Program-made: the position numbers and the translations under genes
Assembly (NCBI GenBank): GCA_964459325.1
Contig: CAYWKU010000003.1
Location: 124,001 to 188,000, forward strand
From: CAYWKU01 sp964459325
GTDB lineage: Bacteria > RBG-13-61-14 > CAYWKU01
Direction of reading: 5' to 3'
Length of the DNA: 64,000 nt
The notes under the pieces: generated by a model
What the model was told of the DNA's origin: nothing
Database searches by the model: none
What the model saw: only the letters and a program-made list of their open reading frames with translations
Part shown: positions 18,505 through 26,260 of the stretch, piece by piece
How positions within the stretch are numbered: the stretch's first letter is position 1
How the letters are laid out: each line of letters opens with the position of its first letter

Positions 18505-19341
18505 TTAATCCTTCTTTTCTTTTTCCTCCGCCAACTTGTCCATGAATTCCTTTGCCTCGCTTTTATTCAGGGGAGTAATAATTTCGGTTTTTCTGAACCA
18601 TAAAATCAGCCCCGCGATGAAGATGGGTATGGAAAGCCACTGACTTGTGCTTAACGGCCCGAGAAAACCGCGGGCCGGGTCTCCCCGGTAGAATTCAATT
18701 ACAAACCTCAACACTGCGTAAATAAACAGGAAAACAGCCGAAGGCCTGCCCACCCTGTGCGAACCTCGACGATATATCATAACGGCGGCCATGATTATCA
18801 ACCCGTTAAGGGCTTCGTAAAGTTGAGTGGGGTGTACCGGTTGCCCGGGCCCGAAAATCTTGGATGCCGGCGCTCCTTCGGGGAAGGTAACCCCCAACGG
18901 CAGGTCGGTGGGTTCCCCGTGACAGCACCCGAAACCGAAACATCCGAAGGTGCGGTGGATGGCGTAACCCAGGCCGGCGTAGGGGGCCATCAGGTCCATC
19001 ATCCGCCAGAAGCTGAATTTCCTTACTTTCAGGTAAATAAACGTTCCCAGCATTCCCCCCAGGAATCCGCCGTAAAAGACCAGTCCGCCCTTCCACATCT
19101 TGAATATTTCGAGAGGGGCTTTGATGTATGAGTCAATGTCTGTGGCCACGTAAAAAAGTCTGGCTCCCACGATGGCGCCGATGAAAAGCGGAAGAAAGCA
19201 ATCCAGGACCAGCTCCGAATCTATGCGCTCGCGCGGTCCCCGGCGTGCGGAAAGCCAGAACGCGATTAAAAATGCCGCCGCCATCGCCAGCCCGTAGGTG
19301 GGTATGGTAAGCGGCCCTATACTGATAAGCTCGGGGTGCAT
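18505..19341 (-). CDS. lgt: Prolipoprotein diacylglyceryl transferase
   Basis: Transfers diacylglycerol from phosphatidylglycerol to the lipobox cysteine of prelipoproteins in the inner membrane. It has about seven hydrophobic segments over 278 aa. Motifs are HPELISIGPLTIPTYGL at the start, GGLVFYGGFLGG near residue 85, the Cys-rich signature GYAIHRTFGCFGFGCCHG near residue 125, and QPVHPTQLYEAL near residue 167. A short charged tail (LAEEKEKKD) follows. The window encodes several lipoprotein candidates it would modify. It sits alone, upstream of a beta-barrel candidate on the same strand. Confidence 0.94.
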   Translation of the reverse strand: MHPELISIGPLTIPTYGLAMAAAFLIAFWLSARRGPRERIDSELVLDCFLPLFIGAIVGARLFYVATDIDSYIKAPLEIFKMWKGGLVFYGGFLGGMLGTFIYLKVRKFSFWRMMDLMAPYAGLGYAIHRTFGCFGFGCCHGEPTDLPLGVTFPEGAPASKIFGPGQPVHPTQLYEALNGLIIMAAVMIYRRGSHRVGRPSAVFLFIYAVLRFVIEFYRGDPARGFLGPLSTSQWLSIPIFIAGLILWFRKTEIITPLNKSEAKEFMDKLAEEKEKKD

Positions 19342-19393
19342 TTTCAGTCATTACTCCTTTCCCCGGAACCAACGGAAAACATGGCTTCCGGCG

Positions 19394-19798
19394 TCATTTC
19401 ACAACCACGTTGTTTTTTACGAATCCGACAATTTCTTCCAGTGTGGCACCCGGGGTAAAAATCTCCTTTACCCCCTTTTTCCTGAGCTCCTCCGCGTCTT
19501 CCTCCGGAACAATGCCGCCGCCGAAGACCACTATATCCTCAGCGCCTTTTTCCTTAAGGAGGTCGAGCACGGTGGGGAAAAGGTGATTGTGCGCTCCGGA
19601 AAGAACGGACAAGCCGATGGCGTTGACGTCTTCTTGCAACGCCGTTTCCACTATCATCTCCGGGGTTTGGTGAAGGCCGGTGTATATGACCTCGCATCCG
19701 GCGTCCCGGAGGGCCCGGGCAACTATTTTCGCGCCCCTGTCGTGTCCGTCGAGCCCGGGTTTGGCTACCAGAATCCGCGCCTTTGTTTGTTCCGCCAT
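19394..19798 (-). CDS. Cobalamin-binding subunit of a B12-dependent acyl-CoA mutase
   Basis: 134-aa B12-binding domain. It carries GLDGHDRGAK, the DxHxxG motif whose His replaces the lower ligand of cobalt, followed by GLSVLSGAH and the FGGGIVP loop. It matches the separate small subunits of two-component mutases (MCM C-terminal domain, IcmB-type). The start is supported by GGAGGAGCG upstream. The large subunit lies on the same strand, separated by one small membrane-protein gene. Specificity comes from the large subunit, which looks isobutyryl-CoA-type. Confidence 0.92.
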   Translation of the reverse strand: MAEQTKARILVAKPGLDGHDRGAKIVARALRDAGCEVIYTGLHQTPEMIVETALQEDVNAIGLSVLSGAHNHLFPTVLDLLKEKGAEDIVVFGGGIVPEEDAEELRKKGVKEIFTPGATLEEIVGFVKNNVVVK

Positions 19799-19839
19799 TA
19801 TCCGCTCCTCCTTGAAACGGGTTCTAACTATCCGACTTT

Positions 19840-20250
19840 TTATTGCATTTCGGGCGGTTGAGCTTTGCCCGAATGTGCATCGTCTCCGGAGGCCGTTTTA
19901 ATCCACATACGCGCCTCTTCGGGGGTTATTTTACCGTCTTCCCTTATTTCGTCCAGCTTGCCGGCGATTTTTTCCAACCGGCCGCTTTCTCCGGCGCCTT
20001 TCCTTTCCGTTTCGGAAACCGTTTTGTTGTAAACTTCAATGAATTTCCTTTCCAGTTGGTCATCAACTTCATCGGAAAACTGGGCCACGATTTTGTTCAG
20101 CGTGTGCTGAGGTTTGGAGACCATCAGCGAGCGGCTTTTCGGTTTCAGGTTCTTTCCCCGGAGCACCACGCTCAATCCCGCCCCGGCGGCTAGAAGTACC
20201 ACAACTATGAGAAATATCAAGCAGCCCTTTTTCACTCCACCATCGCTCAT
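19840..20250 (-). CDS. Small membrane-anchored protein between the mutase subunits
   Basis: 136 aa. One N-terminal hydrophobic helix (about residues 9-30, CLIFLIVVVLLAAGAGLSVVL) is followed by a polar, helical and charged region (about residues 60-125). That region contains an EDGKITPEEARMW segment resembling an EF-hand-like turn. I recognise no family. It lies 12 bp after the mutase large subunit and 41 bp before the B12 subunit on the same strand, so it is probably co-transcribed. It has no obvious ribosome binding site of its own and may be translationally coupled. Confidence 0.6.
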   Translation of the reverse strand: MSDGGVKKGCLIFLIVVVLLAAGAGLSVVLRGKNLKPKSRSLMVSKPQHTLNKIVAQFSDEVDDQLERKFIEVYNKTVSETERKGAGESGRLEKIAGKLDEIREDGKITPEEARMWIKTASGDDAHSGKAQPPEMQ

Positions 20251-20262
20251 AAGATTGGCCGA

Positions 20263-21897
20263 CTAAAAGTAAGCCGGGTCGCGGTATTCGCCGAAAACCT
20301 CTTTGAGCGCGCCGATTATTTCGCCGACGCCACAATAAGCCCTCACCGCTTCGATTATGGGATACATCAGGTTTTCCGTGCCGGCGGCAGCGGCTTTAAG
20401 CTCATCCAGGCGGCGCTTTACCGCCTCGTTGTCCCGCTCCTTCTTGATTTTTTGCAGGCTTTCCACCTGCTCCTTTTCGACCGCGTGGTCTATCTTCAAT
20501 CGTTCAATCTGAGGCGCTTCTTCCGATGCGTACTTGTTGACGCCGACGATTGCCTTTTCACATTTTTCCACCAGCATCTGGTAATGGTAGGCGGCGTCGG
20601 AAATTTCCTTCTGCGGAAACCCTAACTCGATGGCCTTGACCATGCCCCCCAATTCATCGATTTTGTCTATGTAGTCCATCGCCTCGGCTTCCATTTTGTC
20701 CGTTAAGTTTTCGAGGAAGTAGGAGCCTCCCAGCGGGTCTATTGTGTTTGCCATTCCGGACTCTTCCGCCAGTATCTGCTGCGTTCTCAAGGCTATGGTC
20801 ACCGCTCTTTGTGAGGGCAGCGAATGGGTTTCGTCCAGACTGTTGGTGTGAAGGCTCTGGGTGCCGCCCAGAACCGCGGCCATCGCCTGAACGGCCACCC
20901 TGACTATGTTGTTCTCCGGCTGTTGCGCGGTAAGCGAGCATCCGGCGGTCTGGGTGTGGAAACGGAGCATGCAACTGCGGGGATTCCGGGCGCCGAACCT
21001 CTCCTTCATGACCCTCGCCCATATTCTCCGGGCGGCACGGTACTTGGCCACTTCCTCGAACAAATCGTTGTGGGCGTTGAAAAAGAAGCTCAGGCGCGGC
21101 GCGAAATCGTCCACGTCCAACCCCGCGTCCACGCACGCCCGTATGTAGGCTATTCCGTCGGCCAGCGTGAAGGCCAGTTCCTGCACGGCGGTGCTGCCGG
21201 CTTCCCGGATGTGGTACCCGGAGATGGAGATGGTGTTCCATCTGGGCACGTGTTTTGTGCAGTAGTCGATGGTGTCGACGATGAGCCTCATGCTTTCGCG
21301 AGGCGGAAATATCCAGCTTTTCTGGGCGATATACTCCTTGAGAATGTCGTTCTGGATGGTGCCGCCTATCTTGTCTTGTGATACTCCCTGCTTTTCGGCG
21401 GCCACGATATACATGGCCAGCAACACGCCGGCGGGGCCGTTGATGGTCATGGAGGTGGTGATTTTGTCCATGGGTATGCCGTCGAATATGGTCTCCATGT
21501 CGGCCACGGTGTCCACGGCCACCCCGCATACTCCCACTTCCCCGCAACTCATGGGGTCGTCGCTGTCCCGCCCCATCAGGGTGGGCATGTGAAAGGCGAT
21601 GCTCAACCCGGTCTGACCCTGCTCCAACAGGTACCGGTACCGACTGTTGGTGTGCTTCGGGGTTCCGAATCCGGCGAACTGGCGCATCGTCCAGAGTCTG
21701 CCGCGGTACATGTCGGGATGAATGCCGCGGGTAAACGGGTGAAATCCGGGGTACGAAAGGTCGTTTTCGTAATCCAGCTCCGATATGTTCCCGGGAGTGC
21801 ATAGCGCCGGAACTTCGGCGTCGCTTACGGTGGTAAAACGGGCGGGGCGGGTTTTACGGTTGTTGAAAGCTTCCTCCCAATCCTTTTTATTTGCCAT
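20263..21897 (-). CDS. B12-dependent acyl-CoA mutase large subunit, isobutyryl-CoA mutase-like
   Basis: 544-aa TIM-barrel subunit of the methylmalonyl-CoA mutase superfamily without its B12 domain. Conserved parts are WTMRQFAGF, GTIQNDILKEY, SISGYHIREAG (catalytic His229) and QSLHTNSLDE. By alignment from memory with Propionibacterium MutB, Tyr89 is replaced by Phe74 and Arg207 by Gln192, while the Ala equivalent to Ala116 is kept. Phe plus Gln is the published signature of isobutyryl-CoA mutase; methylmalonyl-CoA mutase needs Tyr and Arg for the carboxylate. It would interconvert isobutyryl- and butyryl-CoA or similar uncharged acyl-CoAs. The symbol icmA is likely but not proven. AAGAGGA precedes the ATG. 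Confidence 0.88.
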   Translation of the reverse strand: MANKKDWEEAFNNRKTRPARFTTVSDAEVPALCTPGNISELDYENDLSYPGFHPFTRGIHPDMYRGRLWTMRQFAGFGTPKHTNSRYRYLLEQGQTGLSIAFHMPTLMGRDSDDPMSCGEVGVCGVAVDTVADMETIFDGIPMDKITTSMTINGPAGVLLAMYIVAAEKQGVSQDKIGGTIQNDILKEYIAQKSWIFPPRESMRLIVDTIDYCTKHVPRWNTISISGYHIREAGSTAVQELAFTLADGIAYIRACVDAGLDVDDFAPRLSFFFNAHNDLFEEVAKYRAARRIWARVMKERFGARNPRSCMLRFHTQTAGCSLTAQQPENNIVRVAVQAMAAVLGGTQSLHTNSLDETHSLPSQRAVTIALRTQQILAEESGMANTIDPLGGSYFLENLTDKMEAEAMDYIDKIDELGGMVKAIELGFPQKEISDAAYHYQMLVEKCEKAIVGVNKYASEEAPQIERLKIDHAVEKEQVESLQKIKKERDNEAVKRRLDELKAAAAGTENLMYPIIEAVRAYCGVGEIIGALKEVFGEYRDPAYF

Positions 21898-21923
21898 TAT
21901 TTTCCTCTTGTGCCGTTTTATTT

Positions 21924-21943
21924 CCCCGGACTGAAGTCCGGGG
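21924..21943. repeat. GC-rich hairpin related to the downstream tandem repeat
   Basis: A perfect 9-bp inverted repeat (ccccggact / agtccgggg, 2-nt loop) just upstream of the mutase gene. It resembles the ccccggatt/aatccgggg hairpin inside the tandem repeat, so it is probably a diverged member of the same dispersed family. Confidence 0.75.
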
Positions 21944-21981
21944 CTGCAATCATGAATGTGAAACTCCCCTGACGGGCAGGC

Positions 21982-22149
21982 TCCGACCTGAAGGTCGGGG
22001 TTTCCCTCTTAATTGGTTGAAACCCCGGATTTTAATCCGGGGAGCTTCACATTCTGTGAACAAGGGTCCGACCTGAAGGTCGGGGTTTCCCTCTTAATTG
22101 GTTGAAACCCCGGATTTTAATCCGGGGAGCTTCACATTCTGTGAACAAG
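21982..22149. repeat. Two tandem 85-bp copies of a palindromic intergenic repeat
   Basis: The unit starting tccgacctgaaggtcgg at 21982 recurs at 22067 with no mismatch seen over about 83 bp. Each copy holds a short gacctgaaggtc palindrome, a spacer, and a ccccggatt/aatccgggg hairpin (22023-22042 in copy 1), and ends in cacattctgtgaacaag. The stretch 21898-22363 contains no convincing gene. It holds these hairpins and the one at 22294-22349. Confidence 0.85.
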
Positions 22150-22293
22150 CCACGGGTTTCACCGTGGTGAACGCTTCAATTATTCTATTTCAATGCAGGT
22201 GTCTTCCGCAACAACACCATTGATTGTTCAACAAAATCGGGCTGTTGTAAAGGGAAGGGCTTCGCGGGGGCAGCGACTGAAATATGAAGCGAA

Positions 22294-22349
22294 CGTAACG
22301 CCGGCGTCCCCGCCGGCAAGGAAAATGCCGCCGAGACGGCAGCGTTACG
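22294..22349. repeat. Compound inverted repeat (two hairpins inside a closing stem)
   Basis: Outer arms cgtaacg (22294-22300) and cgttacg (22343-22349) enclose two GC-rich hairpins: gccggcg/cgccggc (22300-22317) and a second built from gccg/cggc (22327-22340). The structure sits just past the tonB stop. It could act as a transcript end, but no T-run follows, so I call it a repeat. Confidence 0.65.
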
Positions 22350-22363
22350 GAGAGACTGTTATT

Positions 22364-23080
22364 TCAGTCCTTCAAATCGTAGGTAAGCCCGTATGTGAAG
22401 CTGATGCTGTCCCCCCGGACATCGGGTGGAAAGGGAGGAAACGGCGCGGCGCGTCGAACCCAGGCCAGGGCGTCCGAGTCAAGTATGGAATGCCCCGAGC
22501 CTTCAACCATTCCTACATTTTCCAGTGCGCCCGAACTCGAAACCCTGAACTCCACCACCACCCTGCCTTCAAGGCTCATCCTTCTGGCGGCGAAGGGATA
22601 ACGCTTGGCATCCTGAATGCGGGCCAGCACCTTTTTCTTGTAAGAAGCCTGCCAGTCTGTTCTGTGAAGGCGGGTGGCTCCGCCGCCGGAATTTTCCCCC
22701 GTCGAGGGGTCGCCGAAGTGAGAGTTGCTGAAGGTCGGCGTTTCGGGCGCTTGCTCTTCGACCGGTTTTTTCTTTTTCTCGGAAACTTTCTTTTCGGTTA
22801 CCTTCTCCGGCTCGGGTTTCTTGACGGGTTCGGGTTCCTCGGGCGTCCTTTTTTTCGTTACCTCAGGCTTCGGTTCGGGAACGGAGGCGGCGGGTTCGGC
22901 CCGTTCCGGCCGCCGGTCAAGGCTCCCGCCGCCTTCCTTGAGAAACTGTATCCGGTAGACGCTTTCCTTTTCGGATTTGTGGCGGAAAGTGCTTACATGA
23001 ACCCCCGCGAACACTCCGGCGTGAATAATCACGCTTAGCGCGACGGCCCAGGGCAGCATTTTTCCGCGATTGCGTTTCAT
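22364..23080 (-). CDS. tonB: TonB energy-transducing protein
   Basis: 238 aa in the usual TonB order. A short basic N-terminus leads into one membrane helix (about residues 9-30). A long linker rich in Pro, Glu and Lys follows (about residues 50-120, PEPEKVTEKKVSEKKKKP). The C-terminal TonB domain has YPFAARRMSLEGRVVVEFRVSSSG near residue 165. It couples proton motive force to BtuB. It follows the lipoprotein gene by 7 bp and is last in the cobalamin operon. A dedicated TonB in a B12 operon suggests specialised coupling; exbB and exbD are not in the window. Confidence 0.88.
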   Translation of the reverse strand: MKRNRGKMLPWAVALSVIIHAGVFAGVHVSTFRHKSEKESVYRIQFLKEGGGSLDRRPERAEPAASVPEPKPEVTKKRTPEEPEPVKKPEPEKVTEKKVSEKKKKPVEEQAPETPTFSNSHFGDPSTGENSGGGATRLHRTDWQASYKKKVLARIQDAKRYPFAARRMSLEGRVVVEFRVSSSGALENVGMVEGSGHSILDSDALAWVRRAAPFPPFPPDVRGDSISFTYGLTYDLKD

Positions 23081-23087
23081 GTCATTT

Positions 23088-24242
23088 TCATTCCATTATG
23101 CTTATACTGGTCGGCAGCAATCCTACGTCAATCAGTCCTCCGTACTGTTTATCATCGCTTGTATCCAGAATTCTGATGCCGGGTCTGAGACTATCCCGGT
23201 CGGCGATGTACAGGTAACCGTTCGAATCCGCCTGCATGTCTGGTATATAAGAAGTCGTTTCCCAGACAGTGGTCATGCTGCTTGCCGGGTCAGCATCGGC
23301 GGGGTCGAATTTTACCAGCTTGTTGATGTCATACGCAAAATCGGAATCGCCGGATTCAACCCCTATAACTCCGTAAATTTTACCGTCAACCATTTCTATG
23401 GCCGTAACGTCTCCTCCGAACCCGGCTTCATCTATTATGACGCCGTCGGATGTGTAAGTGTCGCCGGATGTGTCCACGCTTATTGATTCTACCGCACCAT
23501 CATCGCCGGGGTTGCCGAACGCCTTCGATTTGCCCTGGCATCCTAAGAATATTTTGGATGAGGAGCTATCATAAATCAAGTCGGTAACGGGGTTGGTGGT
23601 GAGTAAACGGACACTTCCGGCTACGCTGTTATCGCTCATGTCTATTACCGCCACCATTCCCGAGCCGGCCGGAGACCAGTCGGGTTTAAGCCTTTGCAAA
23701 GCCACGAACAACCTGTCTCCCACCGTAACCATTCTCGCGGCCTCCGGGTTGTCGTCGGTTTTGTCGTAATCGCTGAGGTCTACAGAACCCAACTGGTTCC
23801 CGTTGGTCGGATTCATAATCAGCAGGCCGGCTGAAGCCAGCCGGCTTACGTAAGCCTTCTGAGGCGAGTCAAATGCGATGTCCTGAGGATTGGTGCCGTT
23901 GCCGGTGGAATACTGGCCGATGGTCTCGTAATTGTTCGCCGGGCTGAGTATCTGGATGTTGTCGAAGCCGAAACGGTTTACCACATAAACCTTGCCGTCG
24001 TAATACCTGGCGAAAGGGTCCCCGGATAGCTTGGTACCGGGTATGCAAGGAGTGGTGGCCGGGTTTCCCGATAGAATCGCTCCCTTGCCCACCGTGTATC
24101 CGGAGTCCACCATCGTGACGAACACCCCGCCGGCAGGGCAGTCCTCGGAATCATCGCTGCTCAGCGATTCCCCGCACCCGAAAAATGCAAGCATTCCCGC
24201 AATCATGCAAATTGTTAACGATTTCATCACTGTCGACTTCAT
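23088..24242 (-). CDS. Repeat-rich lipoprotein, probable beta-propeller, of the cobalamin-uptake operon
   Basis: 384 aa. A signal peptide ends in a lipobox-like cysteine (MLAFFGCGES, Cys23), followed by an acidic Ser/Asp linker. The rest repeats strands of the YncE/NHL propeller kind: GKVYVVNRFGFDNIQIL, NPQDIAFDSPQKAYVSR, GDRLFVALQRL, GMVAVIDMSDNSVAGSV and NGYLYIADRD, spaced about 40-60 residues apart. It lies between btuB and tonB in the riboswitch operon, 14 bp after btuB, with AGGAGGA before its ATG. Bacteroides BtuG is a propeller lipoprotein that captures B12 for BtuB, so an analogous surface role is plausible here. That role is inference. Confidence 0.75.
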   Translation of the reverse strand: MKSTVMKSLTICMIAGMLAFFGCGESLSSDDSEDCPAGGVFVTMVDSGYTVGKGAILSGNPATTPCIPGTKLSGDPFARYYDGKVYVVNRFGFDNIQILSPANNYETIGQYSTGNGTNPQDIAFDSPQKAYVSRLASAGLLIMNPTNGNQLGSVDLSDYDKTDDNPEAARMVTVGDRLFVALQRLKPDWSPAGSGMVAVIDMSDNSVAGSVRLLTTNPVTDLIYDSSSSKIFLGCQGKSKAFGNPGDDGAVESISVDTSGDTYTSDGVIIDEAGFGGDVTAIEMVDGKIYGVIGVESGDSDFAYDINKLVKFDPADADPASSMTTVWETTSYIPDMQADSNGYLYIADRDSLRPGIRILDTSDDKQYGGLIDVGLLPTSISIME

Positions 24243-24256
24243 TTACATCCTCCTTT

Positions 24257-26260
24257 TTAGTTATTTGGCGAATTCTTTTCGCCTTGATAAACGTATTTAA
24301 CCGTGCCGTAATAGCTTCTTCCCGGCAGGGGATACCCCAGCACGTCGGATATTTGCTCATCCCCCAGGTTTTTCGCCTCGAAGGTCAGGCTCAACCCCTC
24401 CAGCGGCCTTACCGTCACCCCCGCCCCGTGGATTCGTCGCGCGGGAACCTCCAGTATGCCCGCCCGGTCGAGATAGTTGCCGTCCATGTAGTCGAAGGTG
24501 TAGAAGACCTCACCCAGCTTCTTCCTGAAAAGGCCCCCTCGCAGGTGCAATTCATTGCGCGGCCTTCCCGGAAGGGGCTTGTCCCTCAAGTAAGAAACGT
24601 CGCTCTTGTCGAGGGCGGACTGGTGAGTGTAAACGGCGTGCATTTTTATCGCGTCGAGAGCCACAACGTCCATCCCCGTCTCGTGGCCGAAGATTTCGGC
24701 TTTAGAGATATTTTGAGATATTGAAGTGGACTGGCTGTTCTGAATCATCACGATAATGTCGTCCACTTCCATGTAGTAGAAGGTGTAGGTCAGTTTCAGC
24801 GAATCGAGCGGCCCTTTGTCTTTAAGTACAAGCTCCGCCCCCGCGTCGGCGTGAATGCCGGTCTCCGGCTCAAGGTCGGGGTTGCCGATTACGCTGCCCC
24901 GGTCGCCGAAAAGCTCCACGAAGGATGGAATTCGATAGTACTTTCCGGCATTTGCGGTAAACGTAATCGGCCTCCACGGCTGAAAACGCACACCGAAATG
25001 AGGGCTGTAGACCGTTTCCGTGGTTTTTTCCCCGGGTACGGGAGAGCCGTATATGGACAGCGAACTTCCGGGGAAGTCGTTTATGTAATGCTCGGCCCTG
25101 ATGGTGGGGACTAAAGTCAATCTTCCCTTTGCCAGGTACATTTCGCCCTGGAGTGCGCCGGTATAAGTATCCCGCTTATATTCCGGGCCCGTACGGTCAC
25201 TCAAAAGGTCCCTTTGTTTGTACCTTTCGGTTTTGCCTTCGGTGAATGCAGCCAGTGCCGCGTAGCGATTAAAGAAATATCGGGCCAGGAGATTTCCGCC
25301 GTAAGTCCGGGTGAAATATCGGTTTTCCTGGGTTCCGAGGCCTATTTCGCCCAGTGGGTCCTCGTACTTTTCCTCCTTGTAGGTGTAATAGCTCAAGGCC
25401 CGAATTTGTGCCGATGAGGCCTTGTAGCGCATACCCAGATAGGAGGTGTTCCGGAGCTTTGTAAGCCGGGCTTCCTCCACCCTGAAAGCGCCTATTCCCG
25501 GCAGCCCGGCATCCTTGTGGAAAAAGTCGTTGGCCGCGAATATCTCCAGCTTATCGGTGGCGTTCCACCCGCCTTTGGCCAGAAAATTGTGGCTGTAAAA
25601 GTAGTTATTCCGCCGTTTTACCCGTTCGTCGTCTTCCTCGTTGTATGGGGTGGCATTGTCGTCCAGGTACTCGAAATCGCCCCGGCTTTGCATGTGAGTA
25701 TAGAACGCGAAAACGTTGAATTTTTCATCGGAAACGGAGCCGAATACGTTACCCTTGTAAGTGTCGAACGAGCCGTAGCTGGCGCTCGCTCCCGCCGACC
25801 AACCCTTATCGGTACGCCGGGTTACCAGGTTTACCACTCCGCCGATGGGCGCCCCGCCGAAGCCGAGAGGCGCCACGCCTCGGTATACGTCTATCCGCTC
25901 CAGCGAATCCAGGGGCAAATCCGCCAGGTTAACCGCTCCCGTGGCGGCTCCGCTCAAGGGGACACCGTCCAGAAACACCTTCACCTGGTTCGGACTGGCG
26001 CCCCGCAGCATTACCACGCTGAAGGAGCCCAGGCCGCCGTACCGTTTTACAGTGACACCCGCGCTTTGCTCCAGGGCTTCGCTGACGTCCGAAACCCTTT
26101 CGGAAGCGTCACCCGTATCTATGGAAGTTACCGAGCCGGTGGGGTGGGTTTTCTCCGCCTCCGGCACCGCCTCCCCCTCGACCACCACTTCCTCCGCAGC
26201 CGGAACGGGAACTGAGATGGAGAGAAAAAACATCAATATTATCAGCACTTTCCGCCTCAA
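24257..26260 (-). CDS. btuB: TonB-dependent cobalamin receptor (BtuB-like)
   Basis: 667-aa outer-membrane receptor. The signal peptide is FFLSISVPVPA. A TonB box-like EEVVVEGEAVP follows, then the plug domain (ERVSDVSEALEQSAGVTVKRYGG, MLRGASPNQVKVFLDGVPLSG, IDVYRGVAPLGFG) and a 22-strand type barrel. The start is the TTG at 26260. It overlaps the btuD stop (TTGA), is preceded by GGGAGGG and leads straight into the signal peptide; the longer open frame upstream lies inside btuD and has no signal sequence. The cobalamin role rests on the operon and riboswitch, since many receptor families share this plug. Confidence 0.9.
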   Translation of the reverse strand: MRRKVLIILMFFLSISVPVPAAEEVVVEGEAVPEAEKTHPTGSVTSIDTGDASERVSDVSEALEQSAGVTVKRYGGLGSFSVVMLRGASPNQVKVFLDGVPLSGAATGAVNLADLPLDSLERIDVYRGVAPLGFGGAPIGGVVNLVTRRTDKGWSAGASASYGSFDTYKGNVFGSVSDEKFNVFAFYTHMQSRGDFEYLDDNATPYNEEDDERVKRRNNYFYSHNFLAKGGWNATDKLEIFAANDFFHKDAGLPGIGAFRVEEARLTKLRNTSYLGMRYKASSAQIRALSYYTYKEEKYEDPLGEIGLGTQENRYFTRTYGGNLLARYFFNRYAALAAFTEGKTERYKQRDLLSDRTGPEYKRDTYTGALQGEMYLAKGRLTLVPTIRAEHYINDFPGSSLSIYGSPVPGEKTTETVYSPHFGVRFQPWRPITFTANAGKYYRIPSFVELFGDRGSVIGNPDLEPETGIHADAGAELVLKDKGPLDSLKLTYTFYYMEVDDIIVMIQNSQSTSISQNISKAEIFGHETGMDVVALDAIKMHAVYTHQSALDKSDVSYLRDKPLPGRPRNELHLRGGLFRKKLGEVFYTFDYMDGNYLDRAGILEVPARRIHGAGVTVRPLEGLSLTFEAKNLGDEQISDVLGYPLPGRSYYGTVKYVYQGEKNSPNN

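Noticed and set aside
20263..21897. Naming the mutase methylmalonyl-CoA mutase
   Set aside because: The two residues that bind the carboxylate of methylmalonyl-CoA are Phe and Gln here, so that name would mislead.
21982..22349. CRISPR array
   Set aside because: There are only two adjacent copies of a long palindromic unit, no regular spacers, and no cas gene nearby.
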